A stretch of 64,000 bases of DNA, from the NCBI RefSeq assembly GCF_024054195.1, contig NZ_JAMXLB010000001.1:3116737-3180736 (forward strand), in the 5' to 3' direction. Shown here in pieces: positions 43,623-55,672 of this stretch; the first letter of the stretch is position 1, and the number at the start of each line of letters is the position of its first letter. The DNA comes from Flavobacterium sp. NRK F7 (GTDB lineage Bacteria > Bacteroidota > Bacteroidia > Flavobacteriales > Flavobacteriaceae). A program made the position numbers and the translations under genes. The notes beneath the pieces are model-generated. The model was not told the origin of the DNA, did not search any database, and was given only the letters and a program-made list of their open reading frames with translations.

Positions 43623-44540
43623 ATGAAAAGAAGAGATTTTTTACAAAAAACAGTTGCGAGTTCCGCTTTATTGTCATTAGGAGGGGTATCATTAAGCAGC
43701 TTTTCAACTTTAGAAACTAAAAAAATAACTATTTTACATACCAATGATGTACATAGTCATATTGATCCATTTCCTGCTGACCATCCTAGAAATCCAAATA
43801 TGGGTGGAGCCGCAAGAAGAGCTAGTATTATTGAGCAAATCAGAAAAGAAGAAAAAAATGTTTTGCTTTTAGATGCTGGCGATATCTTTCAAGGCACCCC
43901 TTATTTCAATTATTATGGCGGTGAACTAGAATTCAAACTAATGAGTATGATGCAATATGATTTAGCAACTTTGGGAAATCATGATTTTGATAACGGTATC
44001 GATGGATTTCATGCGCAATTAGGTCATGCGAATTTTGATTTTGTCTCAGCAAATTATGATTTTAAAAATACCGTTTTAGACGGCATCGTTAAACCTTATA
44101 AAATTATTACTAAAGACGGAATTAAAATCGGTATTTTCGGACTTGGAGTAGAGCTTGATGGGTTAGTTGACAAAAAACTATACAAAGAAACTGTCTATAA
44201 CAATCCCATAGAAGTAGCTCAAAGTATGACCAAAACATTAAAAGAAGATGAAAAATGCGATTTAGTAATCTGTTTATCACATATTGGGTTTAAATATAAA
44301 AACGAACCTGAAAAAGTTTGTGATATCATCTTGGCACAACAAACAAAAAATATTGACTTAATTATCGGGGGACATACACATACTTTTTTAGACAAACCTG
44401 TTTTAGAAAAAAACTTAGAGGGTAAAGATGTTATCATTAATCAAGTTGGGTGTTTTGGTATCAATCTTGGCAGAATTGATTTTTATCTAACAGATGATGT
44501 TACCTATGATAGCACTACAAAAAATATCATTCTAGGTTAG
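43623..44540 (+). CDS. Metallophosphatase (5'-nucleotidase N-domain), Tat-exported
   Basis: 305 residues. The Tat signal MKRRDFLQKTVASSALLSLG is present. Metal ligands are spread as in calcineurin-like 5'-nucleotidases: ILHTNDVHSHIDP, LLDAGDIFQGTPYF, TLGNHDFDNGIDGF, CLSHIG and IIGGHTHTFLDKP. It would hydrolyse extracellular nucleotides to scavenge phosphate and nucleosides. It lacks the C-domain that binds the base, which is the preceding gene; the two products probably work together. Confidence 0.88.
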   Translation: MKRRDFLQKTVASSALLSLGGVSLSSFSTLETKKITILHTNDVHSHIDPFPADHPRNPNMGGAARRASIIEQIRKEEKNVLLLDAGDIFQGTPYFNYYGGELEFKLMSMMQYDLATLGNHDFDNGIDGFHAQLGHANFDFVSANYDFKNTVLDGIVKPYKIITKDGIKIGIFGLGVELDGLVDKKLYKETVYNNPIEVAQSMTKTLKEDEKCDLVICLSHIGFKYKNEPEKVCDIILAQQTKNIDLIIGGHTHTFLDKPVLEKNLEGKDVIINQVGCFGINLGRIDFYLTDDVTYDSTTKNIILG

Positions 44541-44548
44541 GAAAGTAT

Positions 44549-47718
<3,170 letters not shown>

Positions 47719-47730
47719 GTTGTAAATATA

Positions 47731-47759
47731 AAAAAAAAGCCCTCCAAAAAGGAAGGGCT
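47731..47759 (-). terminator. Terminator of the rpsF-rpsR-rplI operon
   Basis: AGCCCTCC (47738-47745) pairs with GGAAGGGCT (47751-47759) with one bulged base; the minus-strand transcript ends in a T-run from 47737 downwards. Confidence 0.8.
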
Positions 47760-47782
47760 ATAAAATATTTTTTATAAAAAAA

Positions 47783-48226
47783 TTATGCTTTTTCAGCGAT
47801 AATTTCATATGGTAATTCAACGATAACATCTCTGTGAAGTCTAACGTTTGCAGTATATTTACCTACACGTTTCACGATACCACTAGTGATGAATTTTTTA
47901 TCAATTGCTTGACCATTAGCTTCTAAAGCTTCAGCGATATTCGCATTGGTAATAGAACCAAATAATTTATCACCACCTGCTTTAGCACTAATTTTAATCT
48001 CAAGAGCTTTTAAAGCTTCAGCAATTTTATTTGCATCGTCAACTAATTTTTGCTCTTTGTGTGCTTTTTGCTTTAAATTTTCAGCTAAAACTTTTTTAGC
48101 AGAAGGAGTAGCTAAAATAGCAAACCCTTGAGGAATTAGATAATTACGTCCGTAACCATTTTTCACAGTTACTACGTCATCTTTAAATCCTAAATTTTGA
48201 ACGTCTTGTTTTAAGATAAGTTCCAT
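47783..48226 (-). CDS. rplI: Ribosomal protein L9
   Basis: 147 residues. The N-terminal domain has VQNLGFKDDVVTVKNGYGRNYLIPQGFAILA; the Ala/Lys-rich central helix follows (KKVLAENLKQKAHKEQKL); the C-domain has KLFGSITNANIAEAL and IKRVGKYTANVRLHRDV-like VKRVGKYTANVRLHRDVIVE. It binds 23S rRNA domain V near the L1 stalk. Third gene of the S6-S18-L9 operon. Confidence 0.97.
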   Translation of the reverse strand: MELILKQDVQNLGFKDDVVTVKNGYGRNYLIPQGFAILATPSAKKVLAENLKQKAHKEQKLVDDANKIAEALKALEIKISAKAGGDKLFGSITNANIAEALEANGQAIDKKFITSGIVKRVGKYTANVRLHRDVIVELPYEIIAEKA

Positions 48227-48291
48227 GTTGATGTCCTTTTATTTTAGAAGTTAGCTCCGAAAAATTCGCAGCAACAACTTATTATTGATAA

Positions 48292-48588
48292 TTATTTTAA
48301 TAAATCAGCCACGTAAGGCATTAAAGCTAAGTGACGTGCTCTTTTAACAGCTACAGAAACTTTTCTTTGGTATTTCAAAGAAGTACCTGTTAAACGTCTT
48401 GGTAAAATTTTACCTTGCTCGTTAACGAATTTTAATAAGAAATCTGGATCTTTATAATCTACGTATTTAATACCCGATTTTTTGAAACGACAGTATTTCT
48501 TTTGTTTGTTAGTCTCTATATTTAAAGGAGTAAGATATCTGATATCTCCTTCTTTTTTTCCTTTTGCAGATTGCTCTAAAGTTGACAT
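48292..48588 (-). CDS. rpsR: Ribosomal protein S18
   Basis: 98 residues. [24 protein letters not shown], then [51 protein letters not shown]: the S18 fold with its R-rich helix that binds 16S rRNA and S6. A short N-terminal extension ([13 protein letters not shown]) is typical of Bacteroidetes. It is two bases after rpsF. Confidence 0.97.
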   Translation of the reverse strand: MSTLEQSAKGKKEGDIRYLTPLNIETNKQKKYCRFKKSGIKYVDYKDPDFLLKFVNEQGKILPRRLTGTSLKYQRKVSVAVKRARHLALMPYVADLLK

Positions 48589-48590
48589 AA

Positions 48591-48932
48591 TTAGTTTGAT
48601 TTAGCTTTTAATTTTACTCTTCTTCTTTCTGCCCAAGAAATTGCATGTTTATCTAAAGTAACTGTTAAGAAACGCATTACTCTTTCGTCACGACGAAATT
48701 CAGTTTCAAAACTTGCAATAATTTCTCCTGGTGCTTTAAATTCAAATAAGTGATAAAATCCACTTTTCTTGTGTTGAATTTCATAAGCTAATTTTTTTAA
48801 GCCCCAATCTTCTTTTGATACCATCTCAGCCCCTTTAGAAGTAAGAAAATCTTCAAATTTGCTTACTGTTTCCTTTATCTGTTGTTCAGATAAAACGGGA
48901 TTCAAGATGAAAACAGCTTCATAATGATTCAT
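48591..48932 (-). CDS. rpsF: Ribosomal protein S6
   Basis: 113 residues. [43 protein letters not shown] and [16 protein letters not shown] are typical. It forms a heterodimer with S18 on the 16S platform. First gene of the operon, behind a consensus promoter at 48965-48994. Confidence 0.97.
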   Translation of the reverse strand: MNHYEAVFILNPVLSEQQIKETVSKFEDFLTSKGAEMVSKEDWGLKKLAYEIQHKKSGFYHLFEFKAPGEIIASFETEFRRDERVMRFLTVTLDKHAISWAERRRVKLKAKSN

Positions 48933-48964
48933 AATAATTATATTAATTTTGTTTAAATTGGGTG

Positions 48965-48994
48965 CAAAAATATAAAATTTATTTTAAATAACAA
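48965..48994 (-). promoter_or_regulatory. Consensus promoter of rpsF-rpsR-rplI
   Basis: The minus strand reads TTG (48994-48992), exactly 19 bases, then TATTTTTG (48972-48965), the full Bacteroidetes TTG-N19-TAnnTTTG pattern. The leader to the rpsF ATG is about 30 bases. Confidence 0.8.
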
Positions 48995-49000
48995 CATATC

Positions 49001-49056
49001 TGCGATTAATTGTGTTTTATTTACGATTTTATTTGTTTTATTTACGTTTTTATTTG
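49001..49056 (+). repeat. 21-bp phased repeats upstream of the LytTR regulator
   Basis: Two tandem 21-bp units at 49015-49035 and 49036-49056 differ at one base; both contain TTTACG followed by T-rich sequence and ATTTG. A degenerate third copy is in register 21 bases earlier (TGCGATT at 49001-49007). LytTR domains bind direct repeats with centres about 21 bp apart, so autoregulation of the gene at 49102 is plausible. The array begins about 7 bases upstream of the divergent rpsF -33 element. Confidence 0.5.
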
Positions 49057-49101
49057 TTCTATTAATTTTTTTAGCATACTTTTAGCTTTAAATTTAGACC
49101 T

Positions 49102-49797
49102 ATGAAGTTGAATTGTATAGTCGTTGATGATAGTGCGATACAGAGAATGACAATTACCAAACTAGTTAATGAATCAACTAATCTACATTTAGTTGGAGAT
49201 TTTGCTAATGCTTTAGAAACAAAAAATTCCCTAAATAATAATAATGTTGATTTAATTTTTCTAGATATAGAAATGCCCTTAATTAGTGGGTTTGATTTAT
49301 TAGATGGCTTAAAAGTTAAACCACAAATTATTTTTATTACTTCGAAAGCAGATTATGCTGTGAAAGCATTTGATTATGAAGCAACTGATTTTCTTCAAAA
49401 ACCAATATCCAAAGATCGTTTTTTAAAAGCAGTTAAGAAAGCTTTAGAATTACATCAATTAAGAAATGAATCTCATGAAGAATTAGGTGAAGCTATTATT
49501 ATAAAAAGCAATCTGAAAAAATTAAAAGTTTTCACCCATAAAATTAAATGGATTGAAGCTTATGGGGATTATATCAAAGTAGTTACAGACGATGAAAGCC
49601 ATTTGGTTTTATCTACTATGAAATCATTTGAAAATGAACTTCCACAAGGAAAATTCATTAGAGTTCACAAATCCTACATTGTAAATTTAGATCGAGTAGA
49701 AAAATTCAACAGTAAGTTTGCAGAAATTGATGGACAGAAAATCCCAATTAGTAGAAACAAGAAAGATGTTATTAGCAAAGCCATAGAAGCTATTTAA
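49102..49797 (+). CDS. LytTR-family response regulator
   Basis: 231 residues. The receiver domain has CIVVDDSAIQR (Asp9, Asp10), LIFLDIEMPLISGFD with phospho-acceptor Asp55, TSKADYAVKAFDYEATDFLQKP with the conserved Lys. The LytTR DNA-binding domain lies at about 130-231 (IKWIEAYGDYIKVVTDDE, FIRVHKSYIVNLDRVEKF, IPISRNKKDVI). No histidine kinase is adjacent. Its likely DNA targets include the phased repeats just upstream. It ends four bases inside the convergent priA. Confidence 0.92.
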   Translation: MKLNCIVVDDSAIQRMTITKLVNESTNLHLVGDFANALETKNSLNNNNVDLIFLDIEMPLISGFDLLDGLKVKPQIIFITSKADYAVKAFDYEATDFLQKPISKDRFLKAVKKALELHQLRNESHEELGEAIIIKSNLKKLKVFTHKIKWIEAYGDYIKVVTDDESHLVLSTMKSFENELPQGKFIRVHKSYIVNLDRVEKFNSKFAEIDGQKIPISRNKKDVISKAIEAI

Positions 49798-52244
49798 TAA
49801 TGATCAACATTAACTGTTATTTTTACTGAACGATATTGTGAAATTGCATCAAAACTTTGAATTATTTTTTCAATAGTTTTTTTTGTTTTACCCAAATGAA
49901 TAGTAGTAGGAATCTTAATAATTATAGAACGTATATATTCATTTCTAATTTTACTTATTACAGGTTCTTCTGGACCTAGTATAGGTATATGTAATTGCTG
50001 AACAAGAACGTTATATAACCAAAGCGATGATTCTTTTAGCTTTTCATAATCTCTATGCTTGAGTGTGAGCTTTATTAATCTATAAAAGGGTGGATATTTA
50101 AAATTCTGTCTTTCATATATCTGCTCATCATACATGGCTTTATAATCATTGTTAACTACTTGTTGAATGGTATTATGGTAAGGATTGTAGGTTTGAATTA
50201 GAACAATTCCTTTTTTTTCTTTCCTACCAGCTCTACCAGCTACTTGAGTCATCATTTGAAAAGCTCTTTCGTATGCTCTAAAATTAGGCTGATTCAACAT
50301 ATTATCCGCATTTAAAATACCTACTAAAGTAACATTATCAAAATGAAGTCCTTTAGCTAACATTTGTGTACCAATTAGAATATCAATCTCTTTATTTTTA
50401 AAAGCATCAATAATTTTTTCAAAACCATATTTACCTCTTGTAGTATCTTGATCCATTCTACCAATTGATTTAGTTGGAAATAATAATTTTAACTCCATTT
50501 CAATCTGTTCAGTACCAAAGCCTTTAGTGGTAATATCAACTGATTGACAGTGATGACAATGAGAAGGATTTGCAATGGAATAACTACAATAATGACAACG
50601 CAACTGATTTTTAAATTTATAATATGTCAAACTTACATCGCAATTAGGACAATGCGGTACATGTCCGCAAGTAAGACATTCAACAAATGGAGAATAACCC
50701 CTTCTGTTTTGAAATAGAATTACTTGCTCCCCTAAAGATAATTTTTCTGTTATAAGTTCTAACAACTCATCTGAAAAATGACCTTGCATTCTCTTTCTAA
50801 AATACTTGTCTTTTAAATCAATTATTTTAATTTCTGGAAGGGCTACATTACCATATCTTTCATGTAATTCCACTAAACCATATTTATTAATCTTTACATT
50901 ATAATAGGATTCTAAACTTGGAGTTGCACTGCCTAACAAAACTTTAGCTTGATGCAATTTAGCTAATACTATTGCTGTATCTCTTGCATGATATCGCGGG
51001 GCAGGATCTTGTTGTTTAAACGTTTGCTCATGCTCTTCATCAATAATCACCAAGCCTAAATTTGAAAAAGGCAAAAATAAAGCACTTCTAACACCAATAA
51101 CTATTTTGGCTTTTTCAGAATTCTCTAACACATTATTCCATACTTCAATTCTTTCATTGACATTGTATTTTGAATGAAATACAGAAATTTGATTCCCAAA
51201 ATAAGCTGTTAATCGTTGAACTAATTGGGTTGTTAGAGCAATTTCGGGCAATAAAAATAAAACTTGCTCCTTTCGAACCAGATATTCTTCAATTAACTTA
51301 ATGTATATCTCCGTTTTACCTGAAGAAGTAACTCCATGGAGCAAAGTGATATCGAACTTTTTGTTTGCTTCTTTAATTTCTGTTAAAGCTCTCTCTTGAG
51401 AAATACTTAAATTAAAATTAGCGGCATCATCTTTTTCAAATATAATCCTATCTTGATTTAAATAAAATTCTTCAAAAATTCCTTTGTCAATTAATGACTT
51501 CAAAACTGAGGTAGAAGAATTGGAAAATTCAAGTAAGTATTTCACTTTAACATCTCCTTTTTCAATAGCTTTCAATTGAAAATAATTCAATATCAGATTA
51601 TGCTGCTTTTTAGCTTTAGAAACAAGAAGTAATAATTCTTCTAACCTTTCTTTTTGTAAAAATTCATCTTGAATTTTTACATATTTTATTTTTTTAGGTT
51701 TATAGGTTTCTTTTATTTCTTCTTGAATTACTAATGCGCCTTTAGACAACATCCCATTAATAACAGGAAAAACATTTTTTTTATTTAATAATTTTATAAT
51801 TTCTCCAACAGAAATTGAAGATTGCAATTGTAATGCTTCATAAATTAAATACTCATCATCCTTTAAATCAGAAATAGGAAACGATAAATCATTTTTTTTA
51901 GATATTATGGTTTCACTCTCTAACAATAAACCCGAAGGTAAAGCTCCTTTAAAAACTTCACCAAAAGAACACATATAATACTCCGAAACCCATTTCCAAT
52001 GTTCAATCTGATATAAATTTATTATAGGTGCAATATCTAATATAGTTTCAATTTGTTTAGCTACATAATGTAAAGGAGGATTATTATGCATATTTAAAAC
52101 TAACGAGGTGTAAATTTTATTCTTACCAAAAGGAACTGCTACACGCATGCCTGTTTGAATGTAATTAAATTCTGCCTCAGAAACTTCATAAGTAAAAGTT
52201 TTTTTGAGAGCCAATGGCAAAATAACATCTATAAAATATCGCAT
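49794..52244 (-). CDS. priA: Primosomal helicase PriA
   Basis: 816 residues from ATG 52244 (MRYFIDVILPLALKKTFTYEV); a longer frame to 52298 covers the promoter box and lacks homology. The N-terminal 3'-DNA-binding domain is followed by a helicase core with Walker A HGVTSSGKTEIY, DEEH in VIIDEEHEQTFKQ and AGRAGRKEKKG; the zinc region CLTCGHVPHCPNCDVSL...LRCHYCS...CHHC has the expected cysteines. It restarts stalled forks and reloads DnaB. Promoter TATATTTG lies 3 bases upstream of the start, suggesting a leaderless or very short leader. Confidence 0.93.
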   Translation of the reverse strand: MRYFIDVILPLALKKTFTYEVSEAEFNYIQTGMRVAVPFGKNKIYTSLVLNMHNNPPLHYVAKQIETILDIAPIINLYQIEHWKWVSEYYMCSFGEVFKGALPSGLLLESETIISKKNDLSFPISDLKDDEYLIYEALQLQSSISVGEIIKLLNKKNVFPVINGMLSKGALVIQEEIKETYKPKKIKYVKIQDEFLQKERLEELLLLVSKAKKQHNLILNYFQLKAIEKGDVKVKYLLEFSNSSTSVLKSLIDKGIFEEFYLNQDRIIFEKDDAANFNLSISQERALTEIKEANKKFDITLLHGVTSSGKTEIYIKLIEEYLVRKEQVLFLLPEIALTTQLVQRLTAYFGNQISVFHSKYNVNERIEVWNNVLENSEKAKIVIGVRSALFLPFSNLGLVIIDEEHEQTFKQQDPAPRYHARDTAIVLAKLHQAKVLLGSATPSLESYYNVKINKYGLVELHERYGNVALPEIKIIDLKDKYFRKRMQGHFSDELLELITEKLSLGEQVILFQNRRGYSPFVECLTCGHVPHCPNCDVSLTYYKFKNQLRCHYCSYSIANPSHCHHCQSVDITTKGFGTEQIEMELKLLFPTKSIGRMDQDTTRGKYGFEKIIDAFKNKEIDILIGTQMLAKGLHFDNVTLVGILNADNMLNQPNFRAYERAFQMMTQVAGRAGRKEKKGIVLIQTYNPYHNTIQQVVNNDYKAMYDEQIYERQNFKYPPFYRLIKLTLKHRDYEKLKESSLWLYNVLVQQLHIPILGPEEPVISKIRNEYIRSIIIKIPTTIHLGKTKKTIEKIIQSFDAISQYRSVKITVNVDHY

Positions 52245-52247
52245 AAG

Positions 52248-52255
52248 CAAATATA
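52248..52255 (-). promoter_or_regulatory. -7 element of priA
   Basis: The minus strand reads TATATTTG (52255-52248), an exact TAnnTTTG, ending three bases before the priA ATG; transcription would start at or very near the start codon. Confidence 0.55.
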
Positions 52256-52333
52256 AATCAAAACAGAAGAGAAAAAAAAGAGTTTCTATTAAATCCAATA
52301 ATGGATTATTATTTTAATAAATGGTATAAAAGC

Positions 52334-52364
52334 AAAAAACCCTTATCGTATAGATAAGGGTTTT
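52334..52364 (-). terminator. Terminator of a vanished rRNA operon
   Basis: AAAACCCTTATC (52336-52347) pairs exactly with GATAAGGGTTTT (52353-52364) over a 5-base loop, with a T-run on the minus strand. It lies nine bases beyond the 3' end of the 5S fragment, as rRNA terminators do. Confidence 0.85.
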
Positions 52365-52373
52365 CAAAAGAAA

Positions 52374-52414
52374 GGCGACGACATACTCTCCCACAAGATT
52401 GCAGTACCATCTGC
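52374..52414 (-). pseudogene. 5S rRNA 3'-terminal fragment (about 41 nt)
   Basis: On the minus strand 52414 down to 52374 reads GCAGATGGTACTGCA, a short variable stretch, then GTGGGAGAGTATGTCGTCGCC, which is the 3' end of flavobacterial 5S rRNA (loop E / helix IV-V and the 3' strand of helix I). Upstream of 52414 the expected sequence (GCGCTAGCGGGC...) is replaced by unrelated AT-rich DNA, so roughly two thirds of the 5S and the whole 23S and 16S are missing. Its own terminator is intact. It cannot make functional 5S. Confidence 0.85.
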
Positions 52415-52620
52415 TACAATCCTAACCTTTTCTTAACTATTTTTTTATCTTTTTTTCTTCGCACTGATTACAAGATACTTACAAAACAAAAAAAAACAAC
52501 TTGTATAACTCCTATCACAAAAACAAATGCTTTTTTGAAGAATTCTAGAAAACTATTCTAAACATACTATATATATAAGGTAAAAAGAAAAATAACTCCT
52601 AAATAACAAAAAACCTCTAA
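52415..52620. other. AT-rich spacer between 5S fragment and structured element
   Basis: No gene, tRNA or rRNA segment is recognisable here. CTTAACT at 52432-52438 is shared with 5S rRNA, but the spacing is wrong and it is probably chance. Confidence 0.4.
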
Positions 52621-52702
52621 TAGCCCCGATTGTAGTGGCATCCTTTTTATTTTTTTCCCCTAAAAAATAAAAAGATAGAACGAAAAGCGGGAACAGATAG
52701 CT
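52621..52702 (+). ncRNA. Structured element resembling a Flavobacteria-specific RNA (possibly Flavo-1)
   Basis: A perfect 13-bp stem (CTTTTTATTTTTT at 52643-52655 with AAAAAATAAAAAG at 52662-52674, loop TCCCCT) is enclosed by CCCG (52625-52628) pairing with CGGG (52688-52691). Conserved-looking single-stranded blocks TAGTGGCATC and AACGAAAAG lie between. I recall similar AGCCCxGAT-AGTGGxATCC...GAAAAGCxGG segments between genes in many Flavobacterium genomes, and the Rfam family Flavo-1 is a possible match. The thrS promoter lies downstream, so it is not in the thrS leader. Strand and identity are uncertain. Confidence 0.45.
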
Positions 52703-52757
52703 TGATACTACTAAACCTCTGCTCCTGAAAATTAATAAAATAGTATACCTATATATA

Positions 52758-52788
52758 TTGTGTTTGTTTTTCTATTGTATTATATTTG
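52758..52788 (+). promoter_or_regulatory. Promoter of thrS-infC-rpmI-rplT
   Basis: TTG (52758-52760), 20 bases, then TATATTTG (52781-52788). The box ends 21 bases before the thrS ATG, leaving too little leader for a T-box or other long riboswitch. Confidence 0.7.
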
Positions 52789-52809
52789 CACCTCATTAAA
52801 TTTTAACAA

Positions 52810-54750
52810 ATGATAAAGATTACTTTACCGGATGGTTCGGTTAAGGAGTTTGCAAACGGTACAACTCCTATGGATGTCGCTTTGAGTATAAGCGAAGGTT
52901 TAGCAAGAAATGTAATTTCAGCTGCGTTTAATGGTACAACCGTTGAAACCTCTACTCCACTAACCACCGATGGTTCTCTTGTACTATATACTTGGAATAA
53001 CGAAGAAGGCAAAAAAGCATTTTGGCATTCCACTTCACACGTTATGGCTCAAGCGCTTGAAGAGTTGTATCCTGGAATAAAATTAACGATTGGTCCAGCA
53101 ATTGATAATGGATTTTATTATGATGTGGATTTTGGAGATAAAAAAATTACAGATGCTGATTTTAAGAAAATAGAAGATCGTGTTTTAGAAATTTCGAGAG
53201 AAAAGCATGAATTTAAAATGCGTTCTGTTTCCAAAGCAGAAGCTCTAGCTATATATAAGGACAATGAATTTAAGACCGAATTGATTGAGAATTTAGAAGA
53301 TGGGACAATTACCTTTTGTGATCATGCTACTTTTACAGATTTATGTAGAGGTGGCCATATTCCAAATACGGGAATTATTAAAGCTATGAAAATTCTTTCT
53401 GTAGCAGGTGCTTATTGGAGAGGAAATGAAAAAAACAAACAATTGACACGTGTATATGGAATTTCATTTCCTAAGCAAAAAGATTTAACGGAATATCTTC
53501 AATTATTAGAAGAAGCTAAAAAAAGAGATCACAGAAAACTAGGAAAAGAATTAGAATTATTTCATTTTTCCCAAAAGGTAGGACAAGGCTTGCCTTTATG
53601 GTTACCAAAAGGAGCTGCCTTACGTGATCGTTTAGAGCAATTTTTGAAAAAAGCACAAAAAAAAGCGGGTTACGAACAAGTGGTTACTCCACATATTGGT
53701 CAAAAAGAATTATATGTCACTTCTGGTCATTATGCTAAATATGGAGCCGATAGTTTTCAACCGATTCATACACCAGCTGAAGGAGAAGAGTTTTTATTAA
53801 AACCAATGAATTGTCCGCATCATTGTGAAATTTACAATGCGCGTCCATGGTCTTATAAAGACTTACCAAAACGTTATGCAGAATTTGGAACTGTTTACCG
53901 ATATGAGCAAAGTGGAGAATTACACGGATTAACTCGTGTAAGAGGATTTACACAAGATGATGCCCATATTTTTTGTACACCAGATCAATTAGATGCTGAG
54001 TTTAAAAATGTAATTGATTTAGTACTTTATGTTTTTGGTTCTTTAGGATTTGAAAATTTTACAGCTCAAGTTTCTGTGAGAGATTTAGACAACCCTGACA
54101 AGTATATAGGAAGTGTAGAAAACTGGGAGAAGGCAGAAAATGCAATCATTAGTGCTGCAAGAGATAAAGGTTTAAATTATGTAATTGAACCTGGTGAAGC
54201 TGCATTTTATGGTCCGAAATTAGACTTTATGGTTAAAGATGCGTTAGGCAGAAGTTGGCAATTAGGTACGATTCAAGTAGATTATAATTTACCTGAACGT
54301 TTTGAATTAACATATAAAGGTAGCGATAACGAATTACACCGACCTGTAATGATTCACCGTGCGCCTTTTGGTAGTATGGAACGATTTATTGCAATTTTAT
54401 TAGAGCATACGGCAGGAAATTTCCCTATTTGGTTGATGCCTGAGCAAGCTATTATCTTGTCTTTGAGTGAGAAATATGAAAAATATGCCGAAAAAGTTTT
54501 AAATTTGCTAGAAAATCACGAAATTCGCGCCCTATTAGATAATAGAAACGAAACTATTGGTAAAAAGATTCGTGAAGCAGAAACGCAAAAGTATCCCTTC
54601 ATGTTAATTGTAGGAGAAGAAGAAGAGAAAAATGGTACAATTTCTGTAAGACGTCATGGAGACGATGGAAAATCTAATACAACTATGACTATTGATGCCT
54701 TTGCAGCCTTAGTTACAGAAGAAATAAACAAAACATTAAAACAATTCTAA
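52810..54750 (+). CDS. thrS: Threonyl-tRNA synthetase
   Basis: 646 residues. An N-terminal TGS domain (1-62), the tRNA-SAD editing domain ([32 protein letters not shown]), then the class II core with the zinc-binding Cys in [13 protein letters not shown], motif 2 [24 protein letters not shown], and motif 3 [13 protein letters not shown]. The anticodon-binding domain closes the protein (from about 540). It charges tRNA-Thr and edits Ser. First gene of the translation operon. Confidence 0.97.
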   Translation: MIKITLPDGSVKEFANGTTPMDVALSISEGLARNVISAAFNGTTVETSTPLTTDGSLVLYTWNNEEGKKAFWHSTSHVMAQALEELYPGIKLTIGPAIDNGFYYDVDFGDKKITDADFKKIEDRVLEISREKHEFKMRSVSKAEALAIYKDNEFKTELIENLEDGTITFCDHATFTDLCRGGHIPNTGIIKAMKILSVAGAYWRGNEKNKQLTRVYGISFPKQKDLTEYLQLLEEAKKRDHRKLGKELELFHFSQKVGQGLPLWLPKGAALRDRLEQFLKKAQKKAGYEQVVTPHIGQKELYVTSGHYAKYGADSFQPIHTPAEGEEFLLKPMNCPHHCEIYNARPWSYKDLPKRYAEFGTVYRYEQSGELHGLTRVRGFTQDDAHIFCTPDQLDAEFKNVIDLVLYVFGSLGFENFTAQVSVRDLDNPDKYIGSVENWEKAENAIISAARDKGLNYVIEPGEAAFYGPKLDFMVKDALGRSWQLGTIQVDYNLPERFELTYKGSDNELHRPVMIHRAPFGSMERFIAILLEHTAGNFPIWLMPEQAIILSLSEKYEKYAEKVLNLLENHEIRALLDNRNETIGKKIREAETQKYPFMLIVGEEEEKNGTISVRRHGDDGKSNTTMTIDAFAALVTEEINKTLKQF

Positions 54751-54773
54751 GTTTAACTTAAATTTTTAAAGCC

Positions 54774-55331
54774 ATAGCAATTAGAAACAACAGAGGTTTC
54801 AAACCTCGCGAAGAAAAGAAATCAGCACATCGAATTAACAATTTAATTCGTGTACCAGAAGTACGTTTAGTAGGTGAAAACATCGAACCAGGTATTTACA
54901 AAATTAATGAAGCATTACGTCTTGCAGAAGAGCAAGAAGTAGATTTAGTGGAGATTTCTCCAAATGCTGAGCCTCCAGTTTGTAAATTAATGGATTATGG
55001 TAAGTTTCTTTATGAACAAAAGAAACGTGAAAAAATGCTTAAAGCGAAATCATCTCAAGTTGTTATTAAAGAGATTCGCTTTGGACCACAAACCGATGAG
55101 CATGATTACGAGTTCAAAAAGAAAAATGCCATTAAGTTTTTACAAGATGGAGCCAAATTAAAGGCTTTTGTATTCTTCAAAGGACGTTCAATTATTTATA
55201 AGGAACAAGGACAAATTCTTTTACTGCGTTTAGCACAAGAATTAGAAGAGTATGGAAAAGTGGAACAATTACCTGTATTAGAAGGTAAGCGTATGATTAT
55301 GTATTTAGCTTCAAAGAAAAAGGCAAAATAA
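54774..55331 (+). CDS. infC: Translation initiation factor IF-3, with AUA start
   Basis: 185 residues when started at ATA 54774, giving (M)[15 protein letters not shown], the normal Bacteroidetes IF-3 N-terminus. In-frame TAA at 54759-54761 leaves only ATT 54762 or ATA 54774 as start; no ATG, GTG or TTG precedes GTG 54948, which would delete the whole N-domain. The N-domain has [17 protein letters not shown] and [27 protein letters not shown]; the C-domain has [28 protein letters not shown]-3 rejects rare start codons, and infC commonly uses one for feedback control, so AUA fits. It is 23 bases after thrS. Confidence 0.9.
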   Translation: MAIRNNRGFKPREEKKSAHRINNLIRVPEVRLVGENIEPGIYKINEALRLAEEQEVDLVEISPNAEPPVCKLMDYGKFLYEQKKREKMLKAKSSQVVIKEIRFGPQTDEHDYEFKKKNAIKFLQDGAKLKAFVFFKGRSIIYKEQGQILLLRLAQELEEYGKVEQLPVLEGKRMIMYLASKKKAK

Positions 55332-55438
55332 AATGTTATTAAATTAATTAGTTATTACATGACTAATTATAAAGATAAAGAGTTAGCTTTGCCAACTCAA
55401 AAAAATAATAAGTAAGATAAATTAAATACAGGAAGAAA

Positions 55439-55636
55439 ATGCCTAAAATGAAAACAAAATCTAGTGCTAAGAAACGATTCAAAGTTACTGGTTCTGGAAA
55501 AATTAAAAGAAAGCATGCTTTTAAGAGTCACATTTTGACTAAAAAATCTAAAAAGCGTAAATTAGCTTTAACTCATTCTACTTTGGTTCACAAGACAGAT
55601 GAGAAAAGTATTAAACAACAATTGAATATTATTTAA
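55439..55636 (+). CDS. rpmI: Ribosomal protein L35
   Basis: 65 residues: [42 protein letters not shown] [15 protein letters not shown]. Strongly basic and of standard length. It lies inside the 23S core. Second-last gene of the operon, 107 bases after infC. Confidence 0.97.
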   Translation: MPKMKTKSSAKKRFKVTGSGKIKRKHAFKSHILTKKSKKRKLALTHSTLVHKTDEKSIKQQLNII

Positions 55637-55672
55637 TTCGTTGTTTAGGTTAAAATAAATTAATAACCCTGG

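Noticed and set aside
48933..48964. Possible S6-S18 binding RNA motif in the rpsF leader
   Set aside because: The leader is only about 30 bases and shows no hairpin with the expected CCG loop.
52739..52809. T-box or other amino-acid-responsive leader before thrS
   Set aside because: The promoter lies just 21 bases before the ATG, leaving no room for a leader structure.
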